Shown one piece after another: positions 34,094 to 42,924 of a stretch of DNA of 64,000 bases. The notes below the pieces were generated by a model. It was not told the DNA's origin, searched no databases, and saw only the letters and a program-made list of their open reading frames with translations. How positions within the stretch are numbered: position 1 is the first letter of the stretch; each line of letters starts with the position of its first letter. The position numbers and the translations under genes were made by a program. Source of the stretch: JAAXKN01 sp036261625 (GTDB taxonomy: Bacteria > Bacteroidota > Ignavibacteria > Ignavibacteriales > SURF-24). The stretch spans positions 1 to 64,000 of the forward strand of contig DATAKL010000010.1 of the NCBI GenBank assembly GCA_036261625.1, given 5' to 3'.

Positions 34094-34567
34094 TTAATTA
34101 TACTCCGGTTCGTCTTTTAACCACTTGTTGGTACTATATTCAAAGGTCAGCGAAACGGAACCTTCAGCAACCACATGATCGTAAATCTCAATGTTTACGT
34201 CATCATGTACAGGATCAATCTTGAGCTCTCCGTATTTTCCCCTCAGGAAGTCCAAATTCTTACCTATGCAAAGATTTATATCCGCCTGCTGGTTAGTGAG
34301 GTTCAGGTAGCTTGCTTCAACTGTTCCCATTGCACAGGCGACTTCAAAAATTACCAGGAGTTTGGGATTGTGCTGATTGCCCTTAAAACGGTCTGTGTAT
34401 TCCGATTCGCTGTCCTTCACGTTAATTAGTTCTGCATCTTGTTCAGGGATGACCTTAGGAATCCAGTGGACCACAACCTCACCGCAGTCGGTTTTATAAC
34501 CATTCTCCTTCCGGATAGTCTGCATTATCTGCATTAAGTCTTTTACGAGAGCCTGTCTTTTTGTCAT
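34094..34567 (-). CDS. Putative tail terminator (gpU-like)
   Basis: 157 residues. The start MTKRQALVKDLMQIMQTIRKENGYKTDCG is an amphipathic helix typical of tail-terminator/minor tail U-type proteins, followed by an alternating beta sheet (NPKLLVIFEVACAMG, YDHVVAEGSVSLTFEYSTN). It lies directly after the FII-like connector, the lambda position. It ends 2 bases before the lysis group. Assignment rests on fold pattern and synteny. Confidence 0.6.
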   Translation of the reverse strand: MTKRQALVKDLMQIMQTIRKENGYKTDCGEVVVHWIPKVIPEQDAELINVKDSESEYTDRFKGNQHNPKLLVIFEVACAMGTVEASYLNLTNQQADINLCIGKNLDFLRGKYGELKIDPVHDDVNIEIYDHVVAEGSVSLTFEYSTNKWLKDEPEYN

Positions 34568-34575
34568 TTTAATGC

Positions 34576-34863
34576 CTAGTAAACTGCCAGTATTAAAGTT
34601 GTAAAGCCTGTGCCGTCCGGCTTCTTAGCTTTTATTTTATAATCCTTGTTCCTGATGGTGATCGTTTCTTCGTTCTTTAATGCAGATACATCATCGGTCC
34701 TGCAGAGAGCAACCGAGCGGCCGGCTTCTATTTCAAAGTACTGGCCCTGTTCGACTGCAACTTCATTGTCAAAGATCACCTGTATTGTTTTGCCGGTTGC
34801 CTTGAGGACAGCCGGCTCTTCCATCCCTGAATTGAATGCCTCATCCACAAAGTCGTAAGGCAT
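34576..34863 (-). CDS. Putative head-tail joining protein (gpFII-like)
   Basis: 95 residues. Starts MPYDFVDEAFNSGMEEPAVLKATGKTIQVIFDNE and continues with a beta domain ending IRNKDYKIKAKKPDGTGFTTLILAVY. This is the arrangement of lambda gpFII-type attachment proteins (short helix, then beta sandwich of about 90-115 residues). It sits between the capsid-side genes and the tail terminator. Based on pattern and position, not alignment. Confidence 0.6.
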   Translation of the reverse strand: MPYDFVDEAFNSGMEEPAVLKATGKTIQVIFDNEVAVEQGQYFEIEAGRSVALCRTDDVSALKNEETITIRNKDYKIKAKKPDGTGFTTLILAVY

Positions 34864-34865
34864 AT

Positions 34866-35342
34866 TTACTCCCGTTTATAAAAGTACAGGGCTTCCTTGA
34901 ATGTCGTGTTATTATTCCCCGCGGCGCCTATAATTCGCAGCTTCCAGCGGAAATACTTTTTCCCGTTTGCGTCAAATGTTTTATTGATCTCTGTGTTTAC
35001 ACTGTCCTTATATAGCAGTGTATCTACAACCACAAAGCTCCCCTGGTAAAAATTACTCCCCAGGAGCTGTGTTGTAATTTTGCGTGTGGCCGTGGAAGTG
35101 CCTGTCAGCTGAGCCGCAAAGATGGGCGGATCTGTCTTCCAGTTTACTCCGTCATATTCGGGGAGAGAAAATTCAGCGGAAGTTAGTGTATCGGTAGATG
35201 CAACCTTTCCGGAAATATTAACCATATAGCTTCCTATAAGATCCTTTCCGACTGCATTGTTTTTAGTATCGATCTGGGGGAATGTCACCCCGGTAAAGAT
35301 GAAAATTGCCAGCAGCGCCAGGCAAATATTTTTAAGTTTCAT
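34866..35342 (-). CDS. Secreted protein encoded inside the head-tail module
   Basis: 158 residues with a clear signal peptide (MKLKNICLALLAIFIFTGVTFPQ; helix about 5-20, probable cleavage after FPQ). The mature part is beta-rich with many Thr/Ser and Asn (STDTLTSAEFSLPEYDGVNWKTD..). No domain recognised. An exported product between the capsid and the FII-like gene is unexpected, since virion proteins are not secreted. It may be a surface-altering or lysogen-expressed insert. It lies 2 bases before the connector gene, so it shares the late transcript. Confidence 0.6.
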   Translation of the reverse strand: MKLKNICLALLAIFIFTGVTFPQIDTKNNAVGKDLIGSYMVNISGKVASTDTLTSAEFSLPEYDGVNWKTDPPIFAAQLTGTSTATRKITTQLLGSNFYQGSFVVVDTLLYKDSVNTEINKTFDANGKKYFRWKLRIIGAAGNNNTTFKEALYFYKRE

Positions 35343-35423
35343 AGCTTTAACCTTTATCCTGTTTCTAAATGTTGAGCCTTCTTTTCACCAGGGCTACTTG
35401 GAAGGCCGTTAAACTGTTAATTT

Positions 35424-35630
35424 TTATTTCTTTACTGAGGCCTTTTGGGAAGCCTTTTCTTCCACCCATTCCTCAACAAATCCGGCTTTGGAATAAAGCC
35501 TGAAATCGTCCAGAGGCATTTCAACGGGGGAATCCTTGGTTGTGTCCGGGCCTACTTCTTCAAGTTTGTACACAAATCTTTTCAGAATCCTGACACTAAC
35601 CTTGCCTGTGTTTCTTAATGTCACAGCCAT
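35424..35630 (-). CDS. Small protein after capsid gene, unknown
   Basis: 68 residues: a beta N-terminus (TLRNTGKVSVRILKRFVYKL) and a Lys/Glu/Ala-rich tail (EEWVEEKASQKASVKK). In position it corresponds to the FI/decoration slot of lambda-type head modules. No homology can be claimed. GAGGAA lies upstream of its ATG. Confidence 0.5.
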   Translation of the reverse strand: MAVTLRNTGKVSVRILKRFVYKLEEVGPDTTKDSPVEMPLDDFRLYSKAGFVEEWVEEKASQKASVKK

Positions 35631-35695
35631 ATTTTCCTCACACTTAAAGTTTTATTGAAATCAGTTTTTTAATATTGACCAACAATTTGCCGGAA

Positions 35696-35725
35696 CAAAC
35701 TCCTCCTGGGTTAGGAGAAGTTTGT
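35696..35725 (-). terminator. Hairpin overlapping the capsid gene stop
   Basis: AACAAACT.CTCCT and AGGAG.AAGTTTGTT (about 35694-35727) form an inverted repeat spanning the TAA at 35711-35713. It could trim or partly terminate the late mRNA after the capsid gene, a common way to raise capsid over downstream proteins. Confidence 0.45.
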
Positions 35726-36967
35726 TACTTTTATTGTGCTTGTGCCGCGGCGGTTCAGGAAGTCATGATCCCAGAAGGGGATGATCTTAACTCCGCCGTC
35801 ATCGTTGAGGCGGTTGATCTGAATTTCCAGAACTCCCCATGTGGCCATGATCATTTCAGTGGGATCAACAAGGGCTAAAGTTCCATCAGGGACCTGATTT
35901 GTTGCTAGGCCGCGTCTTCCCAGCATTTCGTTCTTAACCCAGAGCTTGTCTGTCTGGCCCGGCTCAATCTTGCGTTTTCTGAGAGCACCCTTGATTGTCG
36001 GGGTTGTGAGCCATGCTGCATTATCCAGATTGACATTCATGATTTCAAGCGCGGTTTCCATATCGATTGCCGTTCCTTCCGTGAAGTTCAGGCCGTCGAT
36101 GATCTGTACACCATCAGAATAAAGAAGGCCAACCAGTTCTTTTACGCCCTGACCCTGGATAGCTGATTTGTCAACCCTTAGATTTAATTGATTAATTATA
36201 TCTGCAATGAGAAGGATTTCCATATCCGGAGTTGTCTGCATAGAGGATCTCCTGGAAACCTTAACAAGGCCTGATGCTGTCTTAGGCGACATCTTATCTG
36301 TTCCGAAGTTGACATCGCTCTCAGCTGCAGCTTCACTTTCACCTACGTAGTAACCGGTTGAAGAAGAGGTCTTTTTCGAAAATTCAAGATCTCCTACAAG
36401 GCCGTTGATGTACTTTACATTAAGACCGCGGCCAATGACCATTGTGTTATAGAGCAGATCCATGAAGTTACCGGTCATAAGCTGTGTTGCAACCAGGGCG
36501 CCGGCTGTTCCCGTTCCGCCTTCCATTGTGCCAATGGTGATCTCTCTTTTGAGGTGTTCATAAGGAATAAAGAAACCTCTTTCCCTAGGGGCCAGTCCAA
36601 GGCGCTGGGCTATTGTGTTAGAAGCCTCTATTTCAAGGCCTGCCAGCTTTGGATTATTTTCAGCCACAGAGCGAACAAGATTCCACATGTTGTACTGTTT
36701 TCTCTGCTTTTCATCCATATCCAGGTGAGACTTAGGTGTTCCGAATTCCTCTCCTGAGTTCATTCTGGATACGATCTCACCGTTAAAGCGTTCAAGGCTC
36801 CAGCCTTCCAGATCGGCCTGATCTGCCAGCTGTTCTACATCCTTTATCCGTCCCTGCAGTCTCTTGGCAGTGGCGCGGATTTCTTTCCTACGTTCAGCAT
36901 CCTGTTTCAGGATGTTTTCCCTGGTATCCTGATTGTTCTGCTGATCCGTTGTGTTAGGTTCAGGCAT
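35711..36967 (-). CDS. Internal-start product: scaffold plus major capsid protein
   Basis: The ATG at 36965-36967 lies in frame inside the fusion gene (codon 243). It is preceded by CAGGAGAACACA, an excellent ribosome binding site at ideal spacing. The predicted product has 418 residues: delta/scaffold helix plus capsid domain without the protease. Its first five residues, MPEPN, are the same as those of the full-length protein. This would supply the hundreds of capsid copies while the fusion supplies few proteases, like the nested C/Nu3 arrangement of lambda. Confidence 0.7.
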   Translation of the reverse strand: MPEPNTTDQQNNQDTRENILKQDAERRKEIRATAKRLQGRIKDVEQLADQADLEGWSLERFNGEIVSRMNSGEEFGTPKSHLDMDEKQRKQYNMWNLVRSVAENNPKLAGLEIEASNTIAQRLGLAPRERGFFIPYEHLKREITIGTMEGGTGTAGALVATQLMTGNFMDLLYNTMVIGRGLNVKYINGLVGDLEFSKKTSSSTGYYVGESEAAAESDVNFGTDKMSPKTASGLVKVSRRSSMQTTPDMEILLIADIINQLNLRVDKSAIQGQGVKELVGLLYSDGVQIIDGLNFTEGTAIDMETALEIMNVNLDNAAWLTTPTIKGALRKRKIEPGQTDKLWVKNEMLGRRGLATNQVPDGTLALVDPTEMIMATWGVLEIQINRLNDDGGVKIIPFWDHDFLNRRGTSTIKVTNFS

Positions 36968-37693
36968 TGTGTTCTCCTGTCTGATTGTTATTGGTTCTGT
37001 TTGATTAAAAGATCTATTTTCAAGCTCTGCAATTTTTCTGTTCTGTTCTTCCAGCTGTTTCTGGATGAAGGAAATAACTGAGTTATCATTACGGAATCCC
37101 GATCTTGAGTCCGCGCCGATCGGCACCATGGAGCCTTCCAGCGGGCGCCATTTGAGCCTGATGTAGAGGTCGCGCTGATCAGCAAAATCATTTTTGAAAA
37201 TTCTGCTGCCATGCTGATATGACCCGCCGGGCTTCAGAATGATGGTAGATTCGTTGTAAGTTTCATATCCGACGCTTACAGCATCAAGGTGGCCTTCCTG
37301 GACAAGTGTCCATTCCTCCTCACTTAAGGAAGAAAAAATGGCGCGTCCAACGTATTCGCCGTTCTCAACCTGAAGGTTTCTGACTGATCCTTTGACTACC
37401 GTTGCCACACCTCCACGGTATGAATGGGAATCCAGCATTACAACCTTGTCGTTTTCGGGCTGCATGACACTGCCGGGCTCAACCATAAGGATCTCTCTTA
37501 TTACGCCCCAGCTTTCCCAATCCCAGACAAGGGAGGGGGTTTCAGTTGCAAGTACACAGCGTACTGAACGTTCAGTTTCGTTAATTACGCTTTTATCGAT
37601 AGCTGAACGCCTGGATACAAAGCCCATATAATTGCTTCTCACCTTATCAGGTTCAGAATTCGGATTCTTTGGATTGTTGTTTGGTTCTGGCAT
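35711..37693 (-). CDS. Prohead protease-scaffold-major capsid fusion
   Basis: 660 residues in one frame. Residues about 25-200 are an HK97-type prohead protease (S78): His90 in VVMLDSHSYRGG and Ser140 in HLDAVSVGYE. A coiled-coil linker follows (KQLEEQNRKIAELENRS, about 209-228), a Gln/Asn-rich scaffold-like part with helix (DAERRKEIRATAKRLQGRIKDVEQLADQA), and an HK97-fold capsid domain from about 330 to the end. At residue 243 an internal ATG with a strong GGAG site gives a separate start (see next entry). Adjacent to the portal gene. Confidence 0.85.
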   Translation of the reverse strand: MPEPNNNPKNPNSEPDKVRSNYMGFVSRRSAIDKSVINETERSVRCVLATETPSLVWDWESWGVIREILMVEPGSVMQPENDKVVMLDSHSYRGGVATVVKGSVRNLQVENGEYVGRAIFSSLSEEEWTLVQEGHLDAVSVGYETYNESTIILKPGGSYQHGSRIFKNDFADQRDLYIRLKWRPLEGSMVPIGADSRSGFRNDNSVISFIQKQLEEQNRKIAELENRSFNQTEPITIRQENTMPEPNTTDQQNNQDTRENILKQDAERRKEIRATAKRLQGRIKDVEQLADQADLEGWSLERFNGEIVSRMNSGEEFGTPKSHLDMDEKQRKQYNMWNLVRSVAENNPKLAGLEIEASNTIAQRLGLAPRERGFFIPYEHLKREITIGTMEGGTGTAGALVATQLMTGNFMDLLYNTMVIGRGLNVKYINGLVGDLEFSKKTSSSTGYYVGESEAAAESDVNFGTDKMSPKTASGLVKVSRRSSMQTTPDMEILLIADIINQLNLRVDKSAIQGQGVKELVGLLYSDGVQIIDGLNFTEGTAIDMETALEIMNVNLDNAAWLTTPTIKGALRKRKIEPGQTDKLWVKNEMLGRRGLATNQVPDGTLALVDPTEMIMATWGVLEIQINRLNDDGGVKIIPFWDHDFLNRRGTSTIKVTNFS

Positions 37694-37710
37694 ATTGTTA
37701 CCTTTATTAA

Positions 37711-39432
37711 TTATTTTCTGTTACTAAGCTTATCATCCAGGAGATCTTCCACTATCTCGGCTATTTCAGCAGCATCTACATGATTCCGGACTGATTCATC
37801 ACCTCCGTCAATCCCGGTAGATGAGCCTAATTCTTTATTCAGATCGGACTGCAAAAGGCCGTTTTCAATAAGTAATTTCCTTTCATAGGTTATGCGCTCA
37901 ACCACTTCGTCGAAATCAAGACCGCGCTTTGAAAGCTCGATTTCATAGGTGGTAAGATTCCCCTGCAGCTCCAGAAGGGTTCCTTTTGCATCCTTGTATT
38001 TATCAACCCATTCGCCTACAAAGCCGAGGAACATGGGCTGATTGTACTTCTGGAAGTTGCTCATCTTAATGGGAAGACTGAAGTAACCGTTCAGAATGGT
38101 GCTTTCCAGCCAGTCCCTGAAGGTCGGGTTAAGCCTGTGCTCTCTCAAGTAGCGCTGATATATCCTGTAGCCCAGGCGTGAATCCAGAAGGCCGGTCCGG
38201 GATGAGGTATAGTTGACTCCGGCAAGATTGCTTGAAAGAGTGGGGTAATCGATATCCCATCCGGAGGCGACTCCCTGGAGGATGGTCTGAGTAAACGGTC
38301 CATGCTCTCCCTGGGGATAAGTAGGATCGTATGCAACGTGCTTGTAGCCGTAAGGAACTATGAAGGTTTCACCGGGCTGGATGTTCTGTACCAGGTCCCC
38401 GTTTTCATTCTCAACTGCACCGGCAACAGTTGCTGTACTTAATTCACCATCCTGCTCATAAACCGGTTCGATCATATTTGCTTTTCTTGCTGCACTCCTG
38501 GCATTATTCAACGCTGCGTCTTCGTAGCCTCTTAAAAGGTGAAGCCTGAGGCCCGTAGGAGCGCACCAGGGAATTCCCCTTAACTGGCCTACAAACTCTT
38601 TTATAAACAAATGAATGATCTGATCTGCAGGAATACGTACGTATTCTTTTGAGGCATAGGGAGAATACAGTTCCATGCCTTCCTTGATCTTCCGGAAGTA
38701 ATAGGCAACAGGTTTTCTGACCGGGGTATATTCAATACCCATTATGATTATATTACCATTCGGAAGGAGCTTGTTGTAAGTCTCATCGCAGAAGGCCGCC
38801 TCGATCTGCTGATAGGTGATACCGAAGGGGTTTCCCTTTTTATCGGTAGTATACACTTTCTTTAAGAACACTTCGCCGTCTGTGGCCATGGTCTTAAGCT
38901 CAATGCCCAGGCCTTCTGTGAGGCTCATATCTCCCGAGACATAGCAGTATTCCATCTGCGACCAGTCCCAGAAGCCGTCCTGGATCATGGTATTAACAAC
39001 CTTGTCGTATACCTTCTTCCATCCACCGACAGAATCCTTTTTCCAGTCGAAGGCCTTGTTCCTGTGTGTGAAGCCTTCAGGACCTATAACATTCTTTTCC
39101 AGCTCACGCATGAACTTTTTGAAATACGGGTCATTCTCAGCCAGCTCTCTCGACTTGGATCTCAGGATCCCCAGTCCCTGCCGGATATCCCAGTTTATAT
39201 TTGTCTGCGAAACGTTCCACCCGCTGCTGTGCCATGCATCGGTTTTGGCTATTTCAAAGATTCTTTTTTGAGCAACGACGCTCATCCTTGCTTCGCGCCT
39301 TGCCTGAATAGGAGAGTGATTGATTCTTCTGGCTGATGTGAAAGAAGCGCGGGTACCGGAGGAGATAGTCTTCCGGGGCTGAGCTTTGGGACCTGAGAAC
39401 ATCCTGCCGAATATGTTGTTATAAACTGGCAT
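37711..39432 (-). CDS. Portal protein (lambda gpB family)
   Basis: 573 residues forming the dodecameric DNA gateway of the head. Family features: basic N-terminus with RARMSVVAQKRIFEIAKTDAWHSSGWN, then SRELAENDPYFKKFMRELEKNVIGPEGF, QIIHLFIKEFVGQLRGIPWCAPTGLRLHLLRGYEDAALNNARSAA, and PTLSSNLAGVNYTSSRTGLLDSRLGYRIYQR. These are the characteristic blocks of lambda-type portals. It lies between the gpW-like gene and the protease-capsid fusion, same order as lambda. Confidence 0.9.
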   Translation of the reverse strand: MPVYNNIFGRMFSGPKAQPRKTISSGTRASFTSARRINHSPIQARREARMSVVAQKRIFEIAKTDAWHSSGWNVSQTNINWDIRQGLGILRSKSRELAENDPYFKKFMRELEKNVIGPEGFTHRNKAFDWKKDSVGGWKKVYDKVVNTMIQDGFWDWSQMEYCYVSGDMSLTEGLGIELKTMATDGEVFLKKVYTTDKKGNPFGITYQQIEAAFCDETYNKLLPNGNIIIMGIEYTPVRKPVAYYFRKIKEGMELYSPYASKEYVRIPADQIIHLFIKEFVGQLRGIPWCAPTGLRLHLLRGYEDAALNNARSAARKANMIEPVYEQDGELSTATVAGAVENENGDLVQNIQPGETFIVPYGYKHVAYDPTYPQGEHGPFTQTILQGVASGWDIDYPTLSSNLAGVNYTSSRTGLLDSRLGYRIYQRYLREHRLNPTFRDWLESTILNGYFSLPIKMSNFQKYNQPMFLGFVGEWVDKYKDAKGTLLELQGNLTTYEIELSKRGLDFDEVVERITYERKLLIENGLLQSDLNKELGSSTGIDGGDESVRNHVDAAEIAEIVEDLLDDKLSNRK

Positions 39433-39434
39433 AA

Positions 39435-39956
39435 TTAATAGCTCTCCAAGATTCTGGGGGTGCGTTTTTTAATACCGGCTTTTACTTCGGCAATCCGGAT
39501 CTGAGCGGCTAAAGCGTGCATATCCTTGTATTTGTAGGTCCTGTTCATGACTGTAATTTCAGTGACGTCACGGCTGGACAGGCGGGCATAAGCAGCCTGA
39601 AGGTTATCATATACCTTCTTCCAGTAGCTTCTGGGATCCTGTCCTATAGCAATATTGGCAAGTATTTCTACTGTGCCCTGGGCGATGGTGGTGGTTTTAC
39701 CATTCTTGGTTACTTTGGCCTGATATGTATATTCGCCCGGTAAAGCACCAGTAAGGTCAGCGGTTACTCTGTGGATATCGCCTTCAGCTGTGGAAGAAAT
39801 TACAATGGGCGTATTAGTCTGGAGGATTAAGTAATACTTCAGCTCATATTCTGAAGCGGGATAAAGAGGCAGATTTTCAGTCCAATCGAGACTGTCACCG
39901 GAGTATAATATTTCAAGTTCTATGTTCAATTCTGCTCTTGCCTTTTTTAAGAGCAA
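39435..39956 (-). CDS. gpW-like head completion protein with extra N-terminal domain
   Basis: Up to 173 residues. The C-terminal ~75 (WKKVYDNLQAAYARLSSRDVTEITVMNRTYKYKDMHALAAQIRIAEVK) match the helix-beta hairpin-helix plan of lambda gpW, in the gpW position before the portal. The N-terminal ~95 residues are an added beta-sandwich-like domain (LTGALPGEYTYQAKVTKNGKTTTIAQGTVEI). The start is uncertain: the longest frame uses TTG at 39956 without a ribosome site; a TTG at 39929 has AAGG upstream. gpW itself is only 68 residues, so this is an enlarged form. Confidence 0.65.
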   Translation of the reverse strand: MLLKKARAELNIELEILYSGDSLDWTENLPLYPASEYELKYYLILQTNTPIVISSTAEGDIHRVTADLTGALPGEYTYQAKVTKNGKTTTIAQGTVEILANIAIGQDPRSYWKKVYDNLQAAYARLSSRDVTEITVMNRTYKYKDMHALAAQIRIAEVKAGIKKRTPRILESY

Positions 39957-40057
39957 AATTGTTTAATTAAAATCTGATAGTCACGGCAGTATTATGGCAG
40001 TATTACTCCATTGCTAAATGTAAAAGACAGTGTTTTTTCTTAGGAAATTTGAAGTTT

Positions 40058-40291
40058 TCAAAAATCCGTGACAAAGTTCCCCTTCCTATTAGTTCTTACT
40101 CTGTCACTTTTACTGTCTTTTTTCTCTATTACGCCCTTGTGGAACTTCAGTTCTACCTCCTCAACCTGAAGTTCCACTTTTATATTTACGCTCTCTATGA
40201 TAGTATTAACCAGTGTGGTCGGACTTATCCCCAGCTGTGCGGCTGCCTGGAGTATCTTTACCTGATTGTCTTCGCTTATTTCGATTCGCAT
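40058..40291 (-). CDS. Small protein between terminase and gpW-like gene
   Basis: 77 residues. The N-terminal part (MRIEISEDNQVKILQAAAQLGISPTTLVNTIIESV) looks like a ribbon-helix-helix or short HTH. The C-terminal third is strongly charged. Good GGAGGATT site before the ATG. 16 bases after the large terminase stop. May be a late regulator or a packaging accessory; no family assigned. A gap of about 100 bases follows it. Confidence 0.55.
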   Translation of the reverse strand: MRIEISEDNQVKILQAAAQLGISPTTLVNTIIESVNIKVELQVEEVELKFHKGVIEKKDSKSDRVRTNRKGNFVTDF

Positions 40292-40307
40292 TGGTTAATC
40301 CTCCGGA

Positions 40308-42314
40308 TTAAAATCCAGTTACAAAATTCTTTTTATGCCTGATGACTCTGACCTGAGGCTGTGGCTTCGGCTTCTGGAATTCAGTTCTCTTTTCCTGTAC
40401 ATTCTCATCAGGCTCCGGAAGATCCTTTACCTGTTCGGACTTAGCCTTGAAGCTTTCCTCAATAGCATCCCAGTTCTGGATGTTCAGGTAATCCAGACCG
40501 GCCAGACAGTAAACCTCAAGGTCGAGGCCTTCATTGCGTGCCCTGGTCTTTATGAACTTCGTTCTTACCTGTACGCCCTTCTCATAGACCGGCACTTCCT
40601 TTTCGCCGCGGATCTGGTCAAAGAATTCCTTATCGCATGCCTGATTAAAATGCATATATCCCGGGCCGTAGGTCTCAATATTAAGGCGCGTGAAGATGGT
40701 TTTCTTTCCGGTGAAGGTTCCGACCGTAAACTGTTTAACCCTGATCTTGCTGTTCTTGAATGTCGGACGACTAAGCAAGGGAGCGCCCGCCTGGCCTTTG
40801 TCTCCCTGCAGGGCGAAAATCCACGACTTGCCTTTTTTCTTCATCGCCTGTACAAACTTAATTACGAACCTGGTTGCATAGCGGGCATCTATTCCGCAGC
40901 ATCCTATTCTCAGCCTTACGCCTGTCTCACTCTGGTATATCTTATCCAGGTGATTCTCAAGGCGGAACCATACGTTCTCCGGATCCTCAGCATACATGGT
41001 CTCGGTCTTTCCGTAGAATACCTGATGCTCAATAAACCAGCTTTCCTCGGCCTTTCCGTATGCATTAACCAGAAGCTCAATGCGGTCTTTCTGGACGTCG
41101 CCTGCTGAAGTGACCACATAGGCGCCTTCAGGAAGGTTCCTCTCATCATATTCCTCCCTGCGGTTCATGAGGATATCGTCCGACGGGGCCTCGGTTACAA
41201 CATCCTCCCAGACCTCCCCGAGCTCCAGATTAAAGAACGTCTGCAGCTTATTCGGGTCATCCTTTTTCTTTATGAAGGTTTTAACCAGGTCTTCCCATGT
41301 GGAAAGGGAAGAGTACATTTCATTTATCTGGAATCCCGCATGGTCGATAACTTCCGGTTTAGTCTTTCTCCACTCCCCGTTACGCCTCATCCAGAATTTA
41401 TCCAGCTCTGTCAGCTGAGCCTTGCAGTTCTCATTCTCACATTCATAATAAGTTTTCTCAGGCTCATAGACTCCTTCAGCCACGCGCCACCCTTTAAGCT
41501 GCCAGAAGGAAAGAACCTGATAATGCCCGCATTTGGGGCAAGGGACATAAAACTTCCGCTGGTCACTGGCCTGATAGTCTGCATCAATGCGGCTCGATCC
41601 TTTCTTTGTCGGGGTGGAAATATCAACCTGTTTACTGGAGGACTTAAAACCTGTAAGACGCTTGACAACAATTTCCACCGTGTCGCCTTCATCTCCGGCT
41701 ATCCATGGGATACGGTCCTTCTCATCTGTGAAAAGGTACCGGATGGACTGATTTGAAAGGTTGTTTACTGTCTGGGCGCTGACCAGGCTCACAAATCCGT
41801 CGGGGAAGGTCTTCTCTAAAGTGGAATTATCTCCATCCTTTTTCTTAAAGTCCGACATCTTCTCCCGGATCTTCGGGGTATCCCTTATGGCCGGATCCAG
41901 CTTTCTTTTGGAAAATCTTGTGGCGTTCTTTTCAGTAGGGTAAAGAACAAGGATCGGGCCCGGATCGTTATCTATAGCATAAAACATCATATTTATCATA
42001 GCCGCGGTAAAGGCCATCTGGCCGCTTTTCATTACGGAGATCTGCCTGATGAGGGGATCACTGAAGGCATCCTCAAAACCCTTCAGGTATTCAAAACCGT
42101 CGTGACTCCATTTGGGATCACCCTGCTGCGCTTTTTCGCAGTCCTCCGGAGAAAGGAATCTATGCTTATCCGCCCATTCAGAAACAAGTTCTTTTTCTTT
42201 GGGCTTCAGCGCTTCCTTAATTTTTGCAATTAAGGCCCGTACATTATCCCTTAGAATTTCTTCCGGAATCAGACTTAGGTAATTTTGCTTCGATATTTGA
42301 TTGGTATAATACAT
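40308..42314 (-). CDS. Terminase large subunit (lambda gpA family)
   Basis: 668 residues. ATPase domain: Walker-A-like SVMKSGQM (Lys96), Walker B with acidic pair in LFTDEKDRIPW (Asp197, Glu198), and coupling motif STPTKKGSSRID. A zinc-finger-like CPKCGHYQ...CENENCKAQL lies about 258-300. The nuclease domain occupies 400-600 (RIGCCGIDARYATRFV.. and RARNEGLDLEVYCLAGLDYLNI). Family and length match gpA (641). It overlaps the small subunit by 71 bases; ATG at 42314 has AGG 8 bases upstream. The gpA type implies cos packaging. Confidence 0.92.
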   Translation of the reverse strand: MYYTNQISKQNYLSLIPEEILRDNVRALIAKIKEALKPKEKELVSEWADKHRFLSPEDCEKAQQGDPKWSHDGFEYLKGFEDAFSDPLIRQISVMKSGQMAFTAAMINMMFYAIDNDPGPILVLYPTEKNATRFSKRKLDPAIRDTPKIREKMSDFKKKDGDNSTLEKTFPDGFVSLVSAQTVNNLSNQSIRYLFTDEKDRIPWIAGDEGDTVEIVVKRLTGFKSSSKQVDISTPTKKGSSRIDADYQASDQRKFYVPCPKCGHYQVLSFWQLKGWRVAEGVYEPEKTYYECENENCKAQLTELDKFWMRRNGEWRKTKPEVIDHAGFQINEMYSSLSTWEDLVKTFIKKKDDPNKLQTFFNLELGEVWEDVVTEAPSDDILMNRREEYDERNLPEGAYVVTSAGDVQKDRIELLVNAYGKAEESWFIEHQVFYGKTETMYAEDPENVWFRLENHLDKIYQSETGVRLRIGCCGIDARYATRFVIKFVQAMKKKGKSWIFALQGDKGQAGAPLLSRPTFKNSKIRVKQFTVGTFTGKKTIFTRLNIETYGPGYMHFNQACDKEFFDQIRGEKEVPVYEKGVQVRTKFIKTRARNEGLDLEVYCLAGLDYLNIQNWDAIEESFKAKSEQVKDLPEPDENVQEKRTEFQKPKPQPQVRVIRHKKNFVTGF

Positions 42315-42903
42315 TTTTTACCTGTTCAATTGCTTCTTTTAGAACTGCCATCATCTCCTCCTTTTTCCTGCACATAAGTAGCTTGTTTATAATCTTGACC
42401 GGCACAGAGTCCAAAGCCTTACTGAATATCGTAATTATATTCATCCAGTTATCCTCAACAAGATCCACCGGAAGAAAGCTTTCCATTTCATTCATCAGCT
42501 TTATTTCTTCACGCTTAGCCTTTAGGTTTAGAAGGCTGTCCTTTGCAGATATGGAATTATCTCCTCCGGCCTTTGCCTTCTTGATCTCTTCATCCTTATA
42601 ATCCAGATACGCGTGTATAAATGCCACGCGGTTATACTTCCCATGGCTTACCTTCGGGAATCCCTTCTCTGCAGCAAGCTTGTTCACATAGCGCTCCGTT
42701 TTATTTATAAGGAGCGCCATGTCGCTCACCGATCCAAACTCGGCCCTGTCCTTCAGATAAGCTATATACCAGTGAACACACTCGGTTGCATTAAATTTAT
42801 TCTGGCCCTCTTTGGGCATACCTTCCTTGACAAACTTCTTTACATCGTACTCGGTTACTTTAAGAAGCTCAGCTATTTGTTTTGTACTTGCGAAATTTGC
42901 CAT
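42244..42903 (-). CDS. Terminase small subunit (Nu1-like)
   Basis: 219 residues. N-terminal winged-helix-like part (STKQIAELLKVTEYDVKKFVKEGMPKEG), then a second helix-turn-helix (VSDMALLINKTERYVNKLAAEKGFPKV), and a C-terminal helical part that should contact the large subunit (NLKAKREEIKLMNEMES). It fits gpNu1, which binds cosB. Longer than Nu1 (181) because of the duplicated HTH. Immediately upstream of the large subunit. Confidence 0.8.
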   Translation of the reverse strand: MANFASTKQIAELLKVTEYDVKKFVKEGMPKEGQNKFNATECVHWYIAYLKDRAEFGSVSDMALLINKTERYVNKLAAEKGFPKVSHGKYNRVAFIHAYLDYKDEEIKKAKAGGDNSISAKDSLLNLKAKREEIKLMNEMESFLPVDLVEDNWMNIITIFSKALDSVPVKIINKLLMCRKKEEMMAVLKEAIEQVKNVLYQSNIEAKLPKSDSGRNSKG

Positions 42904-42924
42904 TGAAATTACTGCCGTTTAGAA

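Noticed and set aside
40335..41108. 257-codon plus-strand frame
   Set aside because: Antisense to the terminase large subunit, with no start signal.
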